Source: Candidatus Villigracilis affinis (GTDB lineage Bacteria > Chloroflexota > Anaerolineae > Anaerolineales > Villigracilaceae). From it: a stretch of 64,000 bases of DNA. The notes under the pieces are model-generated. The model saw only the letters and a list, made by a program, of their open reading frames with translations, made no database searches and was not told the DNA's origin. Position 1 is the first letter of the stretch, and each line of letters begins with the position of its first letter. The DNA is taken from the NCBI GenBank assembly GCA_016718275.1, contig JADKEA010000005.1, forward strand, positions 62,001 to 126,000. Reading direction: 5' to 3'. Of the stretch, positions 25,607 through 34,451 are shown one piece after another. The translations under genes were made by a program, and so were the position numbers.

Positions 25607-26461
25607 ATGATCAACTGGCAGGAATTAACCATTGACATGTTCGTCGAGCAATTGCGGACGGTCTATCAGCGCACATATGGCGATATCAACAGTGACTTTG
25701 GCCGCATCGTCGCCTGGTGCGGACGGCTCGCACTGGAAAACATTGCCAACTCCGACGCGCTTTATCACGATATTGACCACACCATCATGGTCGCGCTTGC
25801 GGGGCAGGCCATCATCGAAGGGAAACATCTGCGCGATGGCGGCATTACGCCCCGCGATTGGATGCATTTTATGATCGCAGTTTTATGTCATGATATTGGT
25901 TACGTCAAAGGTGTTTGTAAGAATGATACACAGGATCAATTTACGGTTGGGGTGGGGGATAAGATGGTCTTCATCTCTCCCGAAGGCACCGACGTGGCGC
26001 TGACTCCTTATCACGTGGACCGCAGCAAATTGTTCGTCATCGAACGCTTTGGAACGGGCCTGCTTCAAGATATGACCAAATTCCTCGATGCAGAATTGAT
26101 CGCCTCTTATATTGAAATGACTCGTTTTCCGTCCCCGCCAGGCGAAATGTACAAGGATACAAAAGGGATGGGCGGCCTCGTCCGCGCGGCGGATTTCATC
26201 GGTCAACTCGGCGACCCTGATTATTTGCGAAAATCCCCCGCTTTGTTTTACGAATTTCAGGAATTGGGCGTCAACGAAAAATTTGGCTACAAATCGCCTA
26301 ATGACTTGCGCAAGAACTATGCTTCTTTTTACTGGAACAGCGTCAGCCCCTACATTCAAGATGCCCTGCACTATCTCCGCCTCACCGAAGATGGCAAACA
26401 ATGGATCGCCAACATGCATTCCCACGTCTTCGATGCCGAGCATGATCGTGGGGTGAGATAG
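25607..26461 (+). CDS. HD-superfamily metal-dependent phosphohydrolase
   Basis: 284 residues. ALYHDIDHTIMVALAGQ (about residues 49-65) and AVLCHDIGYVKG (about 92-103) are the H...HD metal-binding signatures of the HD/PDEase superfamily. The spacing resembles cyclic-nucleotide phosphodiesterases and predicted HD-domain phosphohydrolases. Later HVDRSKLFVIERF and GLVRAADFIGQLGDP add the helix that carries the conserved Asp. The substrate is unknown. Divergent from miaA with about 160 bp between the starts. The ATG has AGGTGAGC in front. Confidence 0.75.
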   Translation: MINWQELTIDMFVEQLRTVYQRTYGDINSDFGRIVAWCGRLALENIANSDALYHDIDHTIMVALAGQAIIEGKHLRDGGITPRDWMHFMIAVLCHDIGYVKGVCKNDTQDQFTVGVGDKMVFISPEGTDVALTPYHVDRSKLFVIERFGTGLLQDMTKFLDAELIASYIEMTRFPSPPGEMYKDTKGMGGLVRAADFIGQLGDPDYLRKSPALFYEFQELGVNEKFGYKSPNDLRKNYASFYWNSVSPYIQDALHYLRLTEDGKQWIANMHSHVFDAEHDRGVR

Positions 26462-26527
26462 ATTAAGAGATTAAGTGCGACGCACTCTATATTAAATCAC
26501 TCACCTTACGCATCCGATCGTGATTCC

Positions 26528-26584
26528 CTGAGCGATAGCGAAGGGTCTCTGAGACAATCGTAGAGGTTCTTCGCTATCGCTCAG
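26528..26584. repeat. REP-like palindrome CTGAGCGATAGCGAAG
   Basis: Perfect 16-bp arms at 26528-26543 and 26569-26584 around a 25-bp loop that includes GGTCTCTGAGAC. It is intergenic and not followed by a T-run, so not a terminator. A shorter related sequence (TTCGACTTCGCTCAGCG) is at 17935-17951. This type of dispersed palindrome is usually multi-copy in a genome. Confidence 0.65.
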
Positions 26585-26610
26585 AACGACACTGCGTAAA
26601 GGTGAGTTAA

Positions 26611-26647
26611 ATCGAAAAGGATACGCCTCAAGCGTATCCTTTTCGAT
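26611..26647. terminator. Terminator between HD-phosphohydrolase and aldo/keto reductase genes
   Basis: Perfect 16-bp stem: ATCGAAAAGGATACGC at 26611-26626 and its complement at 26632-26647, with loop CTCAA. T/A runs within the stem serve both directions between the converging genes. Confidence 0.8.
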
Positions 26648-26659
26648 GCTCTCAGTAGA

Positions 26660-26713
26660 TCAGGCTTGCAGCCTGACTTTCCTATGACATGGATGCGGCG
26701 GGTTACAAACCCG
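26660..26713. repeat. Two mini-hairpins (TCAGGCT-tgc-AGCCTGA and CGGGTT-aca-AACCCG)
   Basis: Two small perfect palindromes with 3-nt loops at 26660-26676 and 26699-26713, in the gap before the AKR stop codon. They belong to the same general class of tiny intergenic hairpins as those at 3360, 6562, 33828 and 38612. Confidence 0.45.
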
Positions 26714-26735
26714 ACCTACAGAAATGCCTCGCAGA

Positions 26736-27683
26736 TTATGCCGCCTTCGAATACTCCCGAATATCATCCGTGGCCTCATCCAACCGGGCCACTTCTTCAT
26801 CGGTCATGCGCCAGCCTGCGCCGCCTGCATTGTTTTCGGCTTGTTTCAGGCTCTTCGCACCAGGGATGGGAAGTGCGCCCTTGCAGATCAGCCAATTCAA
26901 CGCCACCTGCGAGATGGTTTTATCACCGTGATTCAAACCAATCTCCTGTAACAGCTTTAGCACAGGCGGGAGTTTCTTGAGCAGTTCTGTATATTGTGAG
27001 GCACGCACGCCGGGCGGTGGATTCTCTGAAGAATATTTTCCAGTCAATAAACCTTTTTCGAGCGGGGAATAGGCGATCAGGCGGATTCCCAATTCTTTGC
27101 AGCGGGCGAGTGTGCCGTTCTTTTCCACTTCGCGGCTCAACAGGCTGTAATGTACCTGATTCGATGCCAGTGGAATTCCATGCCGCGCCAGCGTGGTGTA
27201 AGCGCGGATCATTCTCTTTTCACCGAAATTGGAAACGCCCACCGTGCGGGTCAGTCCGCGTTTCACGCATTCGACCATGCCTTCCATCATCGTTTCAGGA
27301 CTCAAGATGGGCGAGGGCCAGTGAATTTGATACAAATCCACCGAGTCTAAACCGAGGCGTTCCAAACTGCCTTTCAGTGCGCGTGGCAGGAATCCTTTGT
27401 TGAAGCGCCACGGCCAGGGAAAGAATTTTGTTGCAACCAGCACGGGCTGATCTATTTCTTTTAAAAACTGTCCAAGCAAACGCTCTGAATATCCCGAGCC
27501 GTAAATTTCGGCGGTATCTACAAATCGAATTCCGAGCGCCAGTGAGGCGTCGAACGATTCGCGGATTTCCTTGTCGGTGTGTGTCTGCCCATAGCCCCAG
27601 ACGATTCGGTCGCCCCATTGCCACGCTCCCAGCCCCATTTCGATGGCGTGCAGGAACCTTGTTTCGTTGCTGATTTCGGTCAC
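26736..27683 (-). CDS. Aldo/keto reductase
   Basis: 315 residues from GTG 27683, which has a perfect AGGAGG six bases upstream. AKR catalytic tetrad: FVDTAEIYGSG (Asp, Tyr), VATKFFPW (Lys) and LYQIHWP (His). The NADPH-binding end shows ALNWLICKGALPIPGAKSLKQAENNAGGAGWRMTDEEV. It reduces aldehydes or ketones with NAD(P)H; substrate is not evident. The sequence is closest to the YajO/plant-type AKR groups. No operon partner is seen. Confidence 0.88.
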   Translation of the reverse strand: MTEISNETRFLHAIEMGLGAWQWGDRIVWGYGQTHTDKEIRESFDASLALGIRFVDTAEIYGSGYSERLLGQFLKEIDQPVLVATKFFPWPWRFNKGFLPRALKGSLERLGLDSVDLYQIHWPSPILSPETMMEGMVECVKRGLTRTVGVSNFGEKRMIRAYTTLARHGIPLASNQVHYSLLSREVEKNGTLARCKELGIRLIAYSPLEKGLLTGKYSSENPPPGVRASQYTELLKKLPPVLKLLQEIGLNHGDKTISQVALNWLICKGALPIPGAKSLKQAENNAGGAGWRMTDEEVARLDEATDDIREYSKAA

Positions 27684-27775
27684 GATGCCTCCTGTGAAGA
27701 ACAGCCCCGATTTTATCTTAAAAAACCCCGTTCCAAAAAAATACAGGTTACAATTCAGCCCGCTTAAAATTTTAG

Positions 27776-27848
27776 TGGAACTGATGGAATGCGAGTCTCT
27801 GACTTCCCGCTTTGGGATGGGGCGGGGGCTGGCGTCCCCTGAGTTCCA
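27776..27848 (+). promoter_or_regulatory. Structured leader in front of rnc
   Basis: TGGAACT (27776-27782) pairs with AGTTCCA (27842-27848), next to the AGGAGG of rnc. Inside are two further hairpins: TCCC/GGGA at 27805-27817 and GGGGGC-TGGC-GTCCCC at 27824-27839. A folded leader could expose or hide the ribosome-binding site, or be an RNase III target. No promoter was identified with confidence. Confidence 0.35.
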
Positions 27849-27863
27849 GGAGGAATCCCTGAA

Positions 27864-28571
27864 ATGCCCAACTTGAATGCGCGGGAAGTTGAATCCGCAT
27901 CTGACCTAAGCCGACGGCTGGGTCTGCCCTTTTCAAATTTAGCTTTGCTGACGCGTGCCCTGACCCACCGATCCTACGTCAACGAGAATCCGCTGGCCGT
28001 GGACGATAACGAACGCCTTGAATTTCTCGGCGATGCCGTGCTTGATTTCATTGTGGGGGCATGGGTGTATAACCGTTTTCCCGAAATGCCCGAAGGTGAC
28101 TTGACCAAGGTGCGCTCGGCGCTGGTCCGCAATGAGCAGTTGGCGAAGTTTGCCCGCAAATTGGAATTGGGGAATGCCCTGCGCCTCGGGCGTGGTGAGG
28201 CGGCTTCCGGCGGTTCCAATCGCGACAATTTGCTTGGGTCCGCTTTCGAGGCGCTGGTTGGCGCATTGTTTTTAGAATCAGGTCTCGGCATGGTGGAAGC
28301 GTTCGTTCATCCTATTTTGGAGGATGCCCGCGAACTTATCCTGAACGAGATCCATGATCCAAAAAGCAAACTGCAGGAGTGGGCGCAGGCGCAGAAATTG
28401 GGTGCGCCGCGTTACCGCGTGATCGGCACAAGCGGACCCGACCATCTGGTTACGTTTGAGATCGTTGTTGAGATTGCTGGTGCGGCGAAGGGTGAGGGCA
28501 AAGGCACAAGCAAGAGCCATGCTGAACACGCCGCCGCGCAGGATGCTTTGAATAAATTGAATGTCATGTGA
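27864..28571 (+). CDS. rnc: Ribonuclease III
   Basis: 235 residues. The signature NERLEFLGDAVLDFIVG (about 49-65) carries the catalytic acidic residues. A second acidic region, DNLLGSAFEALVGALFLESG, supplies the other metal-binding residues. The C-terminal double-stranded RNA-binding domain is about 160-232, with YRVIGTSGPDHLVTFEIVVE and GKGTSKSHAEHAAAQDAL. It processes rRNA precursors and double-stranded RNA. The rnc-smc order is common in bacteria, and smc starts about 80 bp downstream. Confidence 0.96.
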   Translation: MPNLNAREVESASDLSRRLGLPFSNLALLTRALTHRSYVNENPLAVDDNERLEFLGDAVLDFIVGAWVYNRFPEMPEGDLTKVRSALVRNEQLAKFARKLELGNALRLGRGEAASGGSNRDNLLGSAFEALVGALFLESGLGMVEAFVHPILEDARELILNEIHDPKSKLQEWAQAQKLGAPRYRVIGTSGPDHLVTFEIVVEIAGAAKGEGKGTSKSHAEHAAAQDALNKLNVM

Positions 28572-28652
28572 AAATGTTGGCAGGTTGAAGAGTTTGCAAG
28601 TTAACCTTCCAACCTGATAATCTGTAAACCCAAAGAAAATCGAAAATAACCC

Positions 28653-31600
28653 ATGCCTCTTCGTCTAAAATCACTTGAACTGCAAGGATACAAAACTTTC
28701 GCATCGCGGACCGTGTTTGAGTTCGCGAGCGGGATCACTGCCATCGTCGGGCCGAACGGTTCGGGGAAATCGAATATTGCCGACTCGCTGCGCTGGGTGT
28801 TGGGCGAACAATCGTACACGCTGTTGCGCGGCAAGAAGACCGAAGACATGATCTTCTCAGGTTCAGAACATCGCGCTCGCTCAGGCATGGCGCAGGCCAT
28901 CATCACCTTTGATAACACTGAGCAATGGCTGCCCGTGGATTTTTCGGAAGTGGCGCTTTCACGCGCGGCGCACCGTGACGGACACAACGATTATTTGATC
29001 AATGGTCAGCATGTGCGTTTGCGCGAAATGAATGAATTGCTTGCGCAGGCTGGTTTGAGCGAGCGGACTTATACGATCCTCGGTCAGGGCTTGGTGGATG
29101 CTTCGCTTGCATTGAAAGCCGATGACCGCCGCCGTTTGTTTGAGGAAGCCGCGGGCGTGGGGCTGTACCGTGCGCGCCGCGACGACGCCCTCAAACGACT
29201 TGAAAATACTGAGCGAAACCTCGAGCGTGTGCTCGATATCATGGCTGAACTCGAACCGCGCATTCGCAGTTTGGAGCGGCAGGCAAAACGAGCCATCGAT
29301 TTTGCGCGTGCCCAAGCGGATATGAAACTGATCCTGCGCGAATGGTACGGTTTCCACTGGCATCGCGCACAGCGTGACTTGACCGATGCGCGCGAGACCG
29401 TGCGCGGGCAGGAAGTACGCGTGCGTGACCTGCGCGTTGTGCATGAAAAGACCCAAGCCGAATACACCGCCTTCCGTGAGAGGCTTTCGGGACTGCGCGC
29501 GCAATTGAACGGCTGGCATCGTCAGTCGGCGGACTTGCACAACCAGCGCGAAGCCATCAGCCGTGAACTAGCCGTTCTCGAAGAACGCCGTCGCGCATTG
29601 ACCAATACACAGGCCGCCATCCTTTCCGATCAGGAACATGCGATGGATGAGTTGCATCTTGCCAATGAACGCTATGGCGAGGCGGAGCAGGATATCACGC
29701 GCATTCAAAGCGAATATGAAGAAGCCAGGCAACAGTTCGCGAACGCCCAAAGCGGATTGCAGTCACGTCAGTCTGAGCGGGCCGCGTTGGAAGAGCAGGC
29801 CGCGCTCATTCGCAATCAGATCGAAACCTTGAGTCAGCAGCGTGCCGAAAACAGCGCCCGTCTGGACGAATTGAAATCGCGCCTCGAATCGCAGACTCAG
29901 AAAATTGAACAAACCAAAAACGCAATTTCCAATGGCGAGTCGCTTGCGGCAAAGACGAAGGCGCAATATGAATCCGCGCACACGGCGCGTGAACAGGCTG
30001 TCCTCGCTTTGCAGGAAGCCGAAGAAAAAGCAGTCAACAAGAAAAATGAAGTGGATGCGATCGAGCGTGAACGCCGCGCAGCTCTTGAGCGCCGCACCAT
30101 CGAGGAATCTGATTTCTCGCGTTTGAAGGCGCAGCTCGATGTTCTCGAACAATCCGAGCAGTCGCTGGCGGGATATGCCGAAGGCGCGCGTTATTTGCTC
30201 GATGCCGCCCGCAATGCTTCGCAAAAACTTACAGGTGTACGCGGCGCACTTTCCGCCGCGCTGGATGTTCCCGCCGAATTGGAAATTGCTGTTGCCGCCG
30301 CGCTTGGCGATACGCTTGATGCGGTACTGCTCGATGAAAATCAACTTGAAGAAGCGCTGAGTTTGCTCGAATCGGATAACGCCGGGCGGGCGGCTTTGCT
30401 GCCGCTCAGCGAGCAAAATGGCGATCTGCTTTTCAAACCAGAAGATGCCGATTGCCTTGGGGTCGCCTCTGAACTTGTCAACGCGCCCGATGAATTGCGT
30501 AGTGCGGTGCGTTTAATGCTGGGCCAAACCCTGGTCGTGCGCGATCGAAATACTGCGCGCAGGCTGGTGAAGGATTTGCCGAATCATGCCCGTGTTGTGA
30601 CTCTGCGCGGGGAAGTGTTTCGCGGCGACGGATTGGTCATCGCTGGGAAGACCGCTTCTTCCTCCGCCTTGAGCAGGCCTCGCCAAAAACGGGAATTCGA
30701 ATCCGCCTTGAGCGGACTCACCGCACGGCTGGCTGAATCCAACGAACTCGTGGAGCGGCTGTCCAATCAACTTGCGGGCGCACAGCGTGAACTGACGCAA
30801 GCCGAGACCGATGCCCGCGAAGCCCGCGTCAGACTAGGTGAAATTCAAGAGACCGAGCAGCAGGCCGGGCTTGAGTCAGAATCGACGAATCGTCAGCTTG
30901 AGTGGCAGAAAAATCAGTTGAAGCAGTTGGAAGCCGAGGCGTGGGAATCTGCTTCGATCCAGCGAAAAATTACCGAGTCTCAAACCGAAGTGGAGAATCG
31001 TTCAGCGGATTCGCAAACGCAATTGAAGGACATCAACGCGAAGCTGAATGAAATGGCCCTCGATGAATTGCAGGATCAGGTTTCATATTGGGGTACGCGC
31101 GTAGCTGTAGCTGAGCAAAGTGTGGGAAGTGCCGCCACAAAACGTGACGACCGCGCGAAGGAAATCACGCGGCTCGATGCGCGGCGTGTGGAGCTGGCCT
31201 CCCGTTTGCAGGAAGCCGAGAATTCGCTCAACAATCTCGATAATGAAAAAGCACGTTTGCGTGAAAATGAATCAGGCCTGCATGGACAAATTGAAGAAAT
31301 GCGTGTGCTGATCGAGCCCGCCGAAAAAGACCTTGAAATGGCCGAGCAGGAAGAAGCGCGTTTGCAGGAAGCCGAGGCAGGTGCACAGCGTATCTTCGCC
31401 AATGCAGAACGTTCGTATGGCCAGGTTCAATTGGAACAGCTGCGCAAGCAGGAAGCACTCGATAATTTACATCAAAAGATCACCGATGATTTCGGTCTGG
31501 TGATGTTCGATTATGCGGCGGATGTCTCTGGCCCCGTGCCGTTACCGCTGGATGGCATGGTCGAGCAATTGCCCGTTGTGACGGAACTCGCGCCCGAGAT

Positions 31601-32264
31601 CGAAGAGCAGTTGACTCATCATCGTGCGCAGCTGCGCCGTATGGGCCCGATCAATCCCGATGCGAAAACGGAATACGATCAGGAAAGTGAACGCTACACC
31701 TTCATGAAGTCACAGGTGGAGGATCTGCACAAGGCTGAATCCGACTTGAAGCAGGTCGTGGCCGAGTTGGATGAGATCACGAAGCAGGAATTTATCCGCA
31801 CCTTCGATGCGGTGGATAAGCAATTCCGCGAAACTTTTGTGCGTTTATTTGGCGGTGGTTCAGCGCGGCTTGCGTTGACCGACCCTGAGAATCTTGTCGA
31901 CACTGGTATTGAGATCGAGGCGCGTTTGCCTGGCCGCCGCGAGCAGGGATTGGCGTTGCTTTCGGGTGGTGAAAGAAGTCTCACGGCCATTGCGCTGGTG
32001 TTTGCGCTTCTCAAAGTTTCGCCCACCCCTGTCTGCGTGATGGATGAAGTGGATGCAATGCTCGATGAGGCCAATGTGGGCCGCTTCCGCGATCTGCTGA
32101 TCGATTTGAGCAAAGACACGCAGTTCATCATCATTACGCACAACCGCAACACGGTGCAGGCTGCCGATGTTATTTACGGTGTGACAATGGGGCGTGACTC
32201 AGCCAGCCAGATCATCAGCCTGCGTCTCGACCAGGTCACGGATGATATGTTGAAAAGGGGATAA
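28653..32264 (+). CDS. smc: Chromosome segregation ATPase SMC
   Basis: 1203 residues. The N-terminal ATPase half has Walker A GPNGSGKSN (33-41). Two long coiled coils (about 165-500 and 680-1020) flank a hinge near 510-670 with GVRGALSAALDVPAELEIAVAAALG. The C-terminal half carries the signature LLSGGERSLTAIALVFALLK and Walker B PVCVMDEVDAMLDEANV. It forms the condensin-like complex that folds and segregates the chromosome with ScpA/ScpB, which are not in this window. Full length, no frame break. Confidence 0.97.
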   Translation: MPLRLKSLELQGYKTFASRTVFEFASGITAIVGPNGSGKSNIADSLRWVLGEQSYTLLRGKKTEDMIFSGSEHRARSGMAQAIITFDNTEQWLPVDFSEVALSRAAHRDGHNDYLINGQHVRLREMNELLAQAGLSERTYTILGQGLVDASLALKADDRRRLFEEAAGVGLYRARRDDALKRLENTERNLERVLDIMAELEPRIRSLERQAKRAIDFARAQADMKLILREWYGFHWHRAQRDLTDARETVRGQEVRVRDLRVVHEKTQAEYTAFRERLSGLRAQLNGWHRQSADLHNQREAISRELAVLEERRRALTNTQAAILSDQEHAMDELHLANERYGEAEQDITRIQSEYEEARQQFANAQSGLQSRQSERAALEEQAALIRNQIETLSQQRAENSARLDELKSRLESQTQKIEQTKNAISNGESLAAKTKAQYESAHTAREQAVLALQEAEEKAVNKKNEVDAIERERRAALERRTIEESDFSRLKAQLDVLEQSEQSLAGYAEGARYLLDAARNASQKLTGVRGALSAALDVPAELEIAVAAALGDTLDAVLLDENQLEEALSLLESDNAGRAALLPLSEQNGDLLFKPEDADCLGVASELVNAPDELRSAVRLMLGQTLVVRDRNTARRLVKDLPNHARVVTLRGEVFRGDGLVIAGKTASSSALSRPRQKREFESALSGLTARLAESNELVERLSNQLAGAQRELTQAETDAREARVRLGEIQETEQQAGLESESTNRQLEWQKNQLKQLEAEAWESASIQRKITESQTEVENRSADSQTQLKDINAKLNEMALDELQDQVSYWGTRVAVAEQSVGSAATKRDDRAKEITRLDARRVELASRLQEAENSLNNLDNEKARLRENESGLHGQIEEMRVLIEPAEKDLEMAEQEEARLQEAEAGAQRIFANAERSYGQVQLEQLRKQEALDNLHQKITDDFGLVMFDYAADVSGPVPLPLDGMVEQLPVVTELAPEIEEQLTHHRAQLRRMGPINPDAKTEYDQESERYTFMKSQVEDLHKAESDLKQVVAELDEITKQEFIRTFDAVDKQFRETFVRLFGGGSARLALTDPENLVDTGIEIEARLPGRREQGLALLSGGERSLTAIALVFALLKVSPTPVCVMDEVDAMLDEANVGRFRDLLIDLSKDTQFIIITHNRNTVQAADVIYGVTMGRDSASQIISLRLDQVTDDMLKRG

Positions 32265-32290
32265 GTGCGAAGGATGAATTGTGTAGGATG

Positions 32291-32323
32291 AAAAAATCCC
32301 GCCTCGAAGAGGCGGGATTTTTT
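32291..32323. terminator. Terminator between smc and the convergent foldase gene
   Basis: 15-bp stem, AAAAAATCCCGCCTC and GAGGCGGGATTTTTT, with a 3-nt loop. It has U-runs on both strands and lies 27 bp after the smc stop. Confidence 0.92.
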
Positions 32324-32385
32324 GCTCTGAAAAGAATTTGAGAGGAGAAGAATTTTTATTTTTCCTTCATCCTTCAACTTTGCAT

Positions 32386-33807
32386 TTATGGCGCTTCGGT
32401 TGCAGCTTCCTGTTCTGCTAATGCGGTGTTCTGGGCATTTGCAGCTTCGGTGGCGAGAGTGATGAAGTTCGGCTCGCTGGGAACGCGTTCCTGCCAGAAG
32501 TCGAAGATTTCCACGCCGTATTCATCAAAAGCGGCGGTCAGCCATTCGCGGAAGACCTTGTCGCGGGCGGCGTTGTATTGATCGACGGAAAGCGGACGTT
32601 CCTGCTTTGCGATCAACTGAATGATGTGGAAGCCGTACTGACTCTGAACGGGCGTTGTGGTGAAGTCGCCGGGTTTTTCCAATGCGAAGGCTGCGGTCTC
32701 GAATTCGGCTACCATGGCGCCTGCGCCGAACCAACCGAGGTCGCCGCCAAGGGCGCCGGAGCCGGTATCGGTGGAGAATTCCTGCGCGAGGGCGGCAAAG
32801 TCATCTCCGCTCTTCAATTTCTCAATGAGATTGAGCGCGGTTGCTTCATCGCCTACCAGAATATGACGTGCCCAAACCTGTTCTTCGGTGCGGGCAACAT
32901 CGGCGGCGATGATGTCCTTGAGTTTCGATTCAAGGAGTTGATTTTCAAAAACTTCCTTGTAAACGTTGCCGTCGAAACCAAGCGCCATCAAACGTTCGTT
33001 GGCTTCGCTAAACTGCTTATCGAAGCCTTCTTGCGTGTAGGGGGTGCCAGTCGGCTCAGGGGTGCTGGTAGGACCCGTTGTGGCTGTGACTGTCGCAGTG
33101 GCGGTCGGGGTGAACGTAGCGGTGGGGACAAGGGTCGCCGTGGCCTCGGGGGTTCCGGTGATCAGGGCGGGGTCAATTGTCGCAGCCGGGGCGCTCGTCG
33201 CGGTGCTGGTCGGTTCAGACGTGTTTTCAGGGGTCGCGCTGGGAAGCGGAGTAATGGTCACGATGTCGAACGCGCCGGCAGGCGGCTCGGGCATGGTCAC
33301 TTCCGTGGGCGTGGTGGAAGGGGTGGGGGAACCGTTCGGGAAGTAACCGAAGGCACCTTCCGTCAATTCATTGACCTCTTCCTCGCTCACGGTAATTCCG
33401 CGCTTGGCGGCTTCCTGACGGATGATTTCTTCGTTGATCATCTGGTCAAGCACTGACTTGCCAAGAGAAGAGGGAGAGTCCAGCATGGATTGGATCTGCT
33501 GCAACTGTGAATTTACATCAATACCGAACTGGGCATACTGCGTATAGGTTTGGTACTGGGCCAATAACTGCTGGCGCTGTAAACGTACACGCGCCTCGAA
33601 CTGCTTGGTGAGGATTTCAGTCTCGCCAACCTTTGCGACCGGGCGCTTGAGCTGGAAATAGTTAATATCCAAATAGCCGTACAAAACCAAAAGCAGAACC
33701 GCAGCCAGGATCCCGATAAAGGTATATAAAATGATCTTGCTCTGCTGCTGCTCACGTTGAAGGCGTGCAACGTGCTTTTTATGCAAAACGGGATTCTCGT
33801 TAGGCAT
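32386..33807 (-). CDS. Membrane-anchored PpiC-type peptidyl-prolyl isomerase / foldase
   Basis: 473 residues. A basic cytoplasmic start is followed by a transmembrane helix (about 24-45). A SurA/PrsA-like N-terminal helical domain (about 55-155) has LGKSVLDQMINEEIIRQEAAKRGITVSEEEV. A 100-residue Ser/Thr/Pro linker (about 160-257) breaks it into two parts. The parvulin domain (about 312-405) shows WARHILVGDEATA, FAALAQEFSTDTGSGALGGDLGWFG and SQYGFHIIQL. It should help fold or mature exported proteins. The linker is full of TPTAT-like units and is probably exposed outside the cell. RBS AAGGAGC precedes ATG 33807. Confidence 0.87.
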   Translation of the reverse strand: MPNENPVLHKKHVARLQREQQQSKIILYTFIGILAAVLLLVLYGYLDINYFQLKRPVAKVGETEILTKQFEARVRLQRQQLLAQYQTYTQYAQFGIDVNSQLQQIQSMLDSPSSLGKSVLDQMINEEIIRQEAAKRGITVSEEEVNELTEGAFGYFPNGSPTPSTTPTEVTMPEPPAGAFDIVTITPLPSATPENTSEPTSTATSAPAATIDPALITGTPEATATLVPTATFTPTATATVTATTGPTSTPEPTGTPYTQEGFDKQFSEANERLMALGFDGNVYKEVFENQLLESKLKDIIAADVARTEEQVWARHILVGDEATALNLIEKLKSGDDFAALAQEFSTDTGSGALGGDLGWFGAGAMVAEFETAAFALEKPGDFTTTPVQSQYGFHIIQLIAKQERPLSVDQYNAARDKVFREWLTAAFDEYGVEIFDFWQERVPSEPNFITLATEAANAQNTALAEQEAATEAP

Positions 33808-34146
33808 CTTCTTGCTCCTTTATGATGGACAGCCCAAGGGCTGTCGATTGCATATTATTTTTACACAGGCTGCCGTTTAACACATACCCGCCTGGGGATT
33901 TTGGTGCCACGAAGACACATGGCCACAGAAGGAAACCGGCGAACGGTTGCCTGGCGGCGTCCCTGGCTTCACCCGGTCATTCCATTTCGGTTTGTGTTTT
34001 TCGGGGCAGGTGGGCGTTGAAAGTATCCCGCATAATGCGTTCAAGCAGGATGGCAGCCAGGGCTAATTACGATTTCAGGAATTAGCGGGTGGCATAAATT
34101 CGGGGCATGGGAATTGCTCCCATACCCCGCAAGGTTCTTTCGAAAA
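33808..34146. other. Gene-free 339-bp gap between the foldase and rpsR
   Basis: I see no credible gene here; short open frames lack family-like sequence and ribosome-binding sites. It holds a mini-palindrome with GACAGCCC-aa-GGGCTGTC at 33828-33845, which lies in the leader of the foldase gene. It also holds a small GCTAATT/AATTAGC inverted repeat at 34062-34086 and the rpsR terminator at 34102-34128. The rest is featureless to me. Confidence 0.6.
34102..34128 (-). terminator. Terminator of the rpsF-ssb-rpsR operon
   Basis: GGGGCATGGGA at 34102-34112 pairs with TCCCATACCCC at 34118-34128, with one G-U pair and a 5-nt loop. It lies 18 bp beyond the rpsR stop. The following minus-strand sequence GAATTTATG is only modestly U-rich. 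Confidence 0.6.
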
Positions 34147-34434
34147 TTATGAACGGTTGTCGTCCAGGGATCGTCCGCTAAAAGGCAGAAATGCCACGTG
34201 GCGCGCCTGTTTAACGGCGGCTGCCACAACGCGCTGATGTTTTGCGCATGCGCCGGTCTGGCGGCGCGGGCGAATCTTGCCTTCCTCGGTTATATATTTG
34301 CGAAGCAGATCGGTCTTCTTGTAGTCGATGACCAGCATCTTGTCGGCGCAAAATTGGCAGAACTTGGGTTTGGCGAAAAATCTGCGGTCACCACCGCCTT
34401 CGCCGCCACCCGAATAGTTGCGTTCTTCACTCAT
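34147..34434 (-). CDS. rpsR: 30S ribosomal protein S18 (zinc-binding C+ form)
   Basis: 95 residues. A Gly-rich start (residues 9-16) is followed by the S18 core: IDYKKTDLLRKYITEEGKIRPRRQTGACAKHQR. Cys26-x-x-Cys29 and Cys63-x-x-His66 form the zinc-ligand set of the C+ form of S18. The protein binds next to S6 in the platform of the small subunit. GGAGTAAATC precedes the ATG. Last gene of the rpsF-ssb-rpsR operon, an order conserved in many bacteria. Confidence 0.96.
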   Translation of the reverse strand: MSEERNYSGGGEGGGDRRFFAKPKFCQFCADKMLVIDYKKTDLLRKYITEEGKIRPRRQTGACAKHQRVVAAAVKQARHVAFLPFSGRSLDDNRS

Positions 34435-34451
34435 GATTTACTCCAAACAAA

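Noticed and set aside
33044..33346. 100-codon Val/Gly-rich frame on the plus strand
   Set aside because: It is the antisense of the Thr/Pro-rich linker of the PpiC foldase gene, which explains its composition.
33822..34085. 87-codon frame in the gap before rpsR
   Set aside because: No ribosome-binding site, no family-like composition, and it includes small palindromes.
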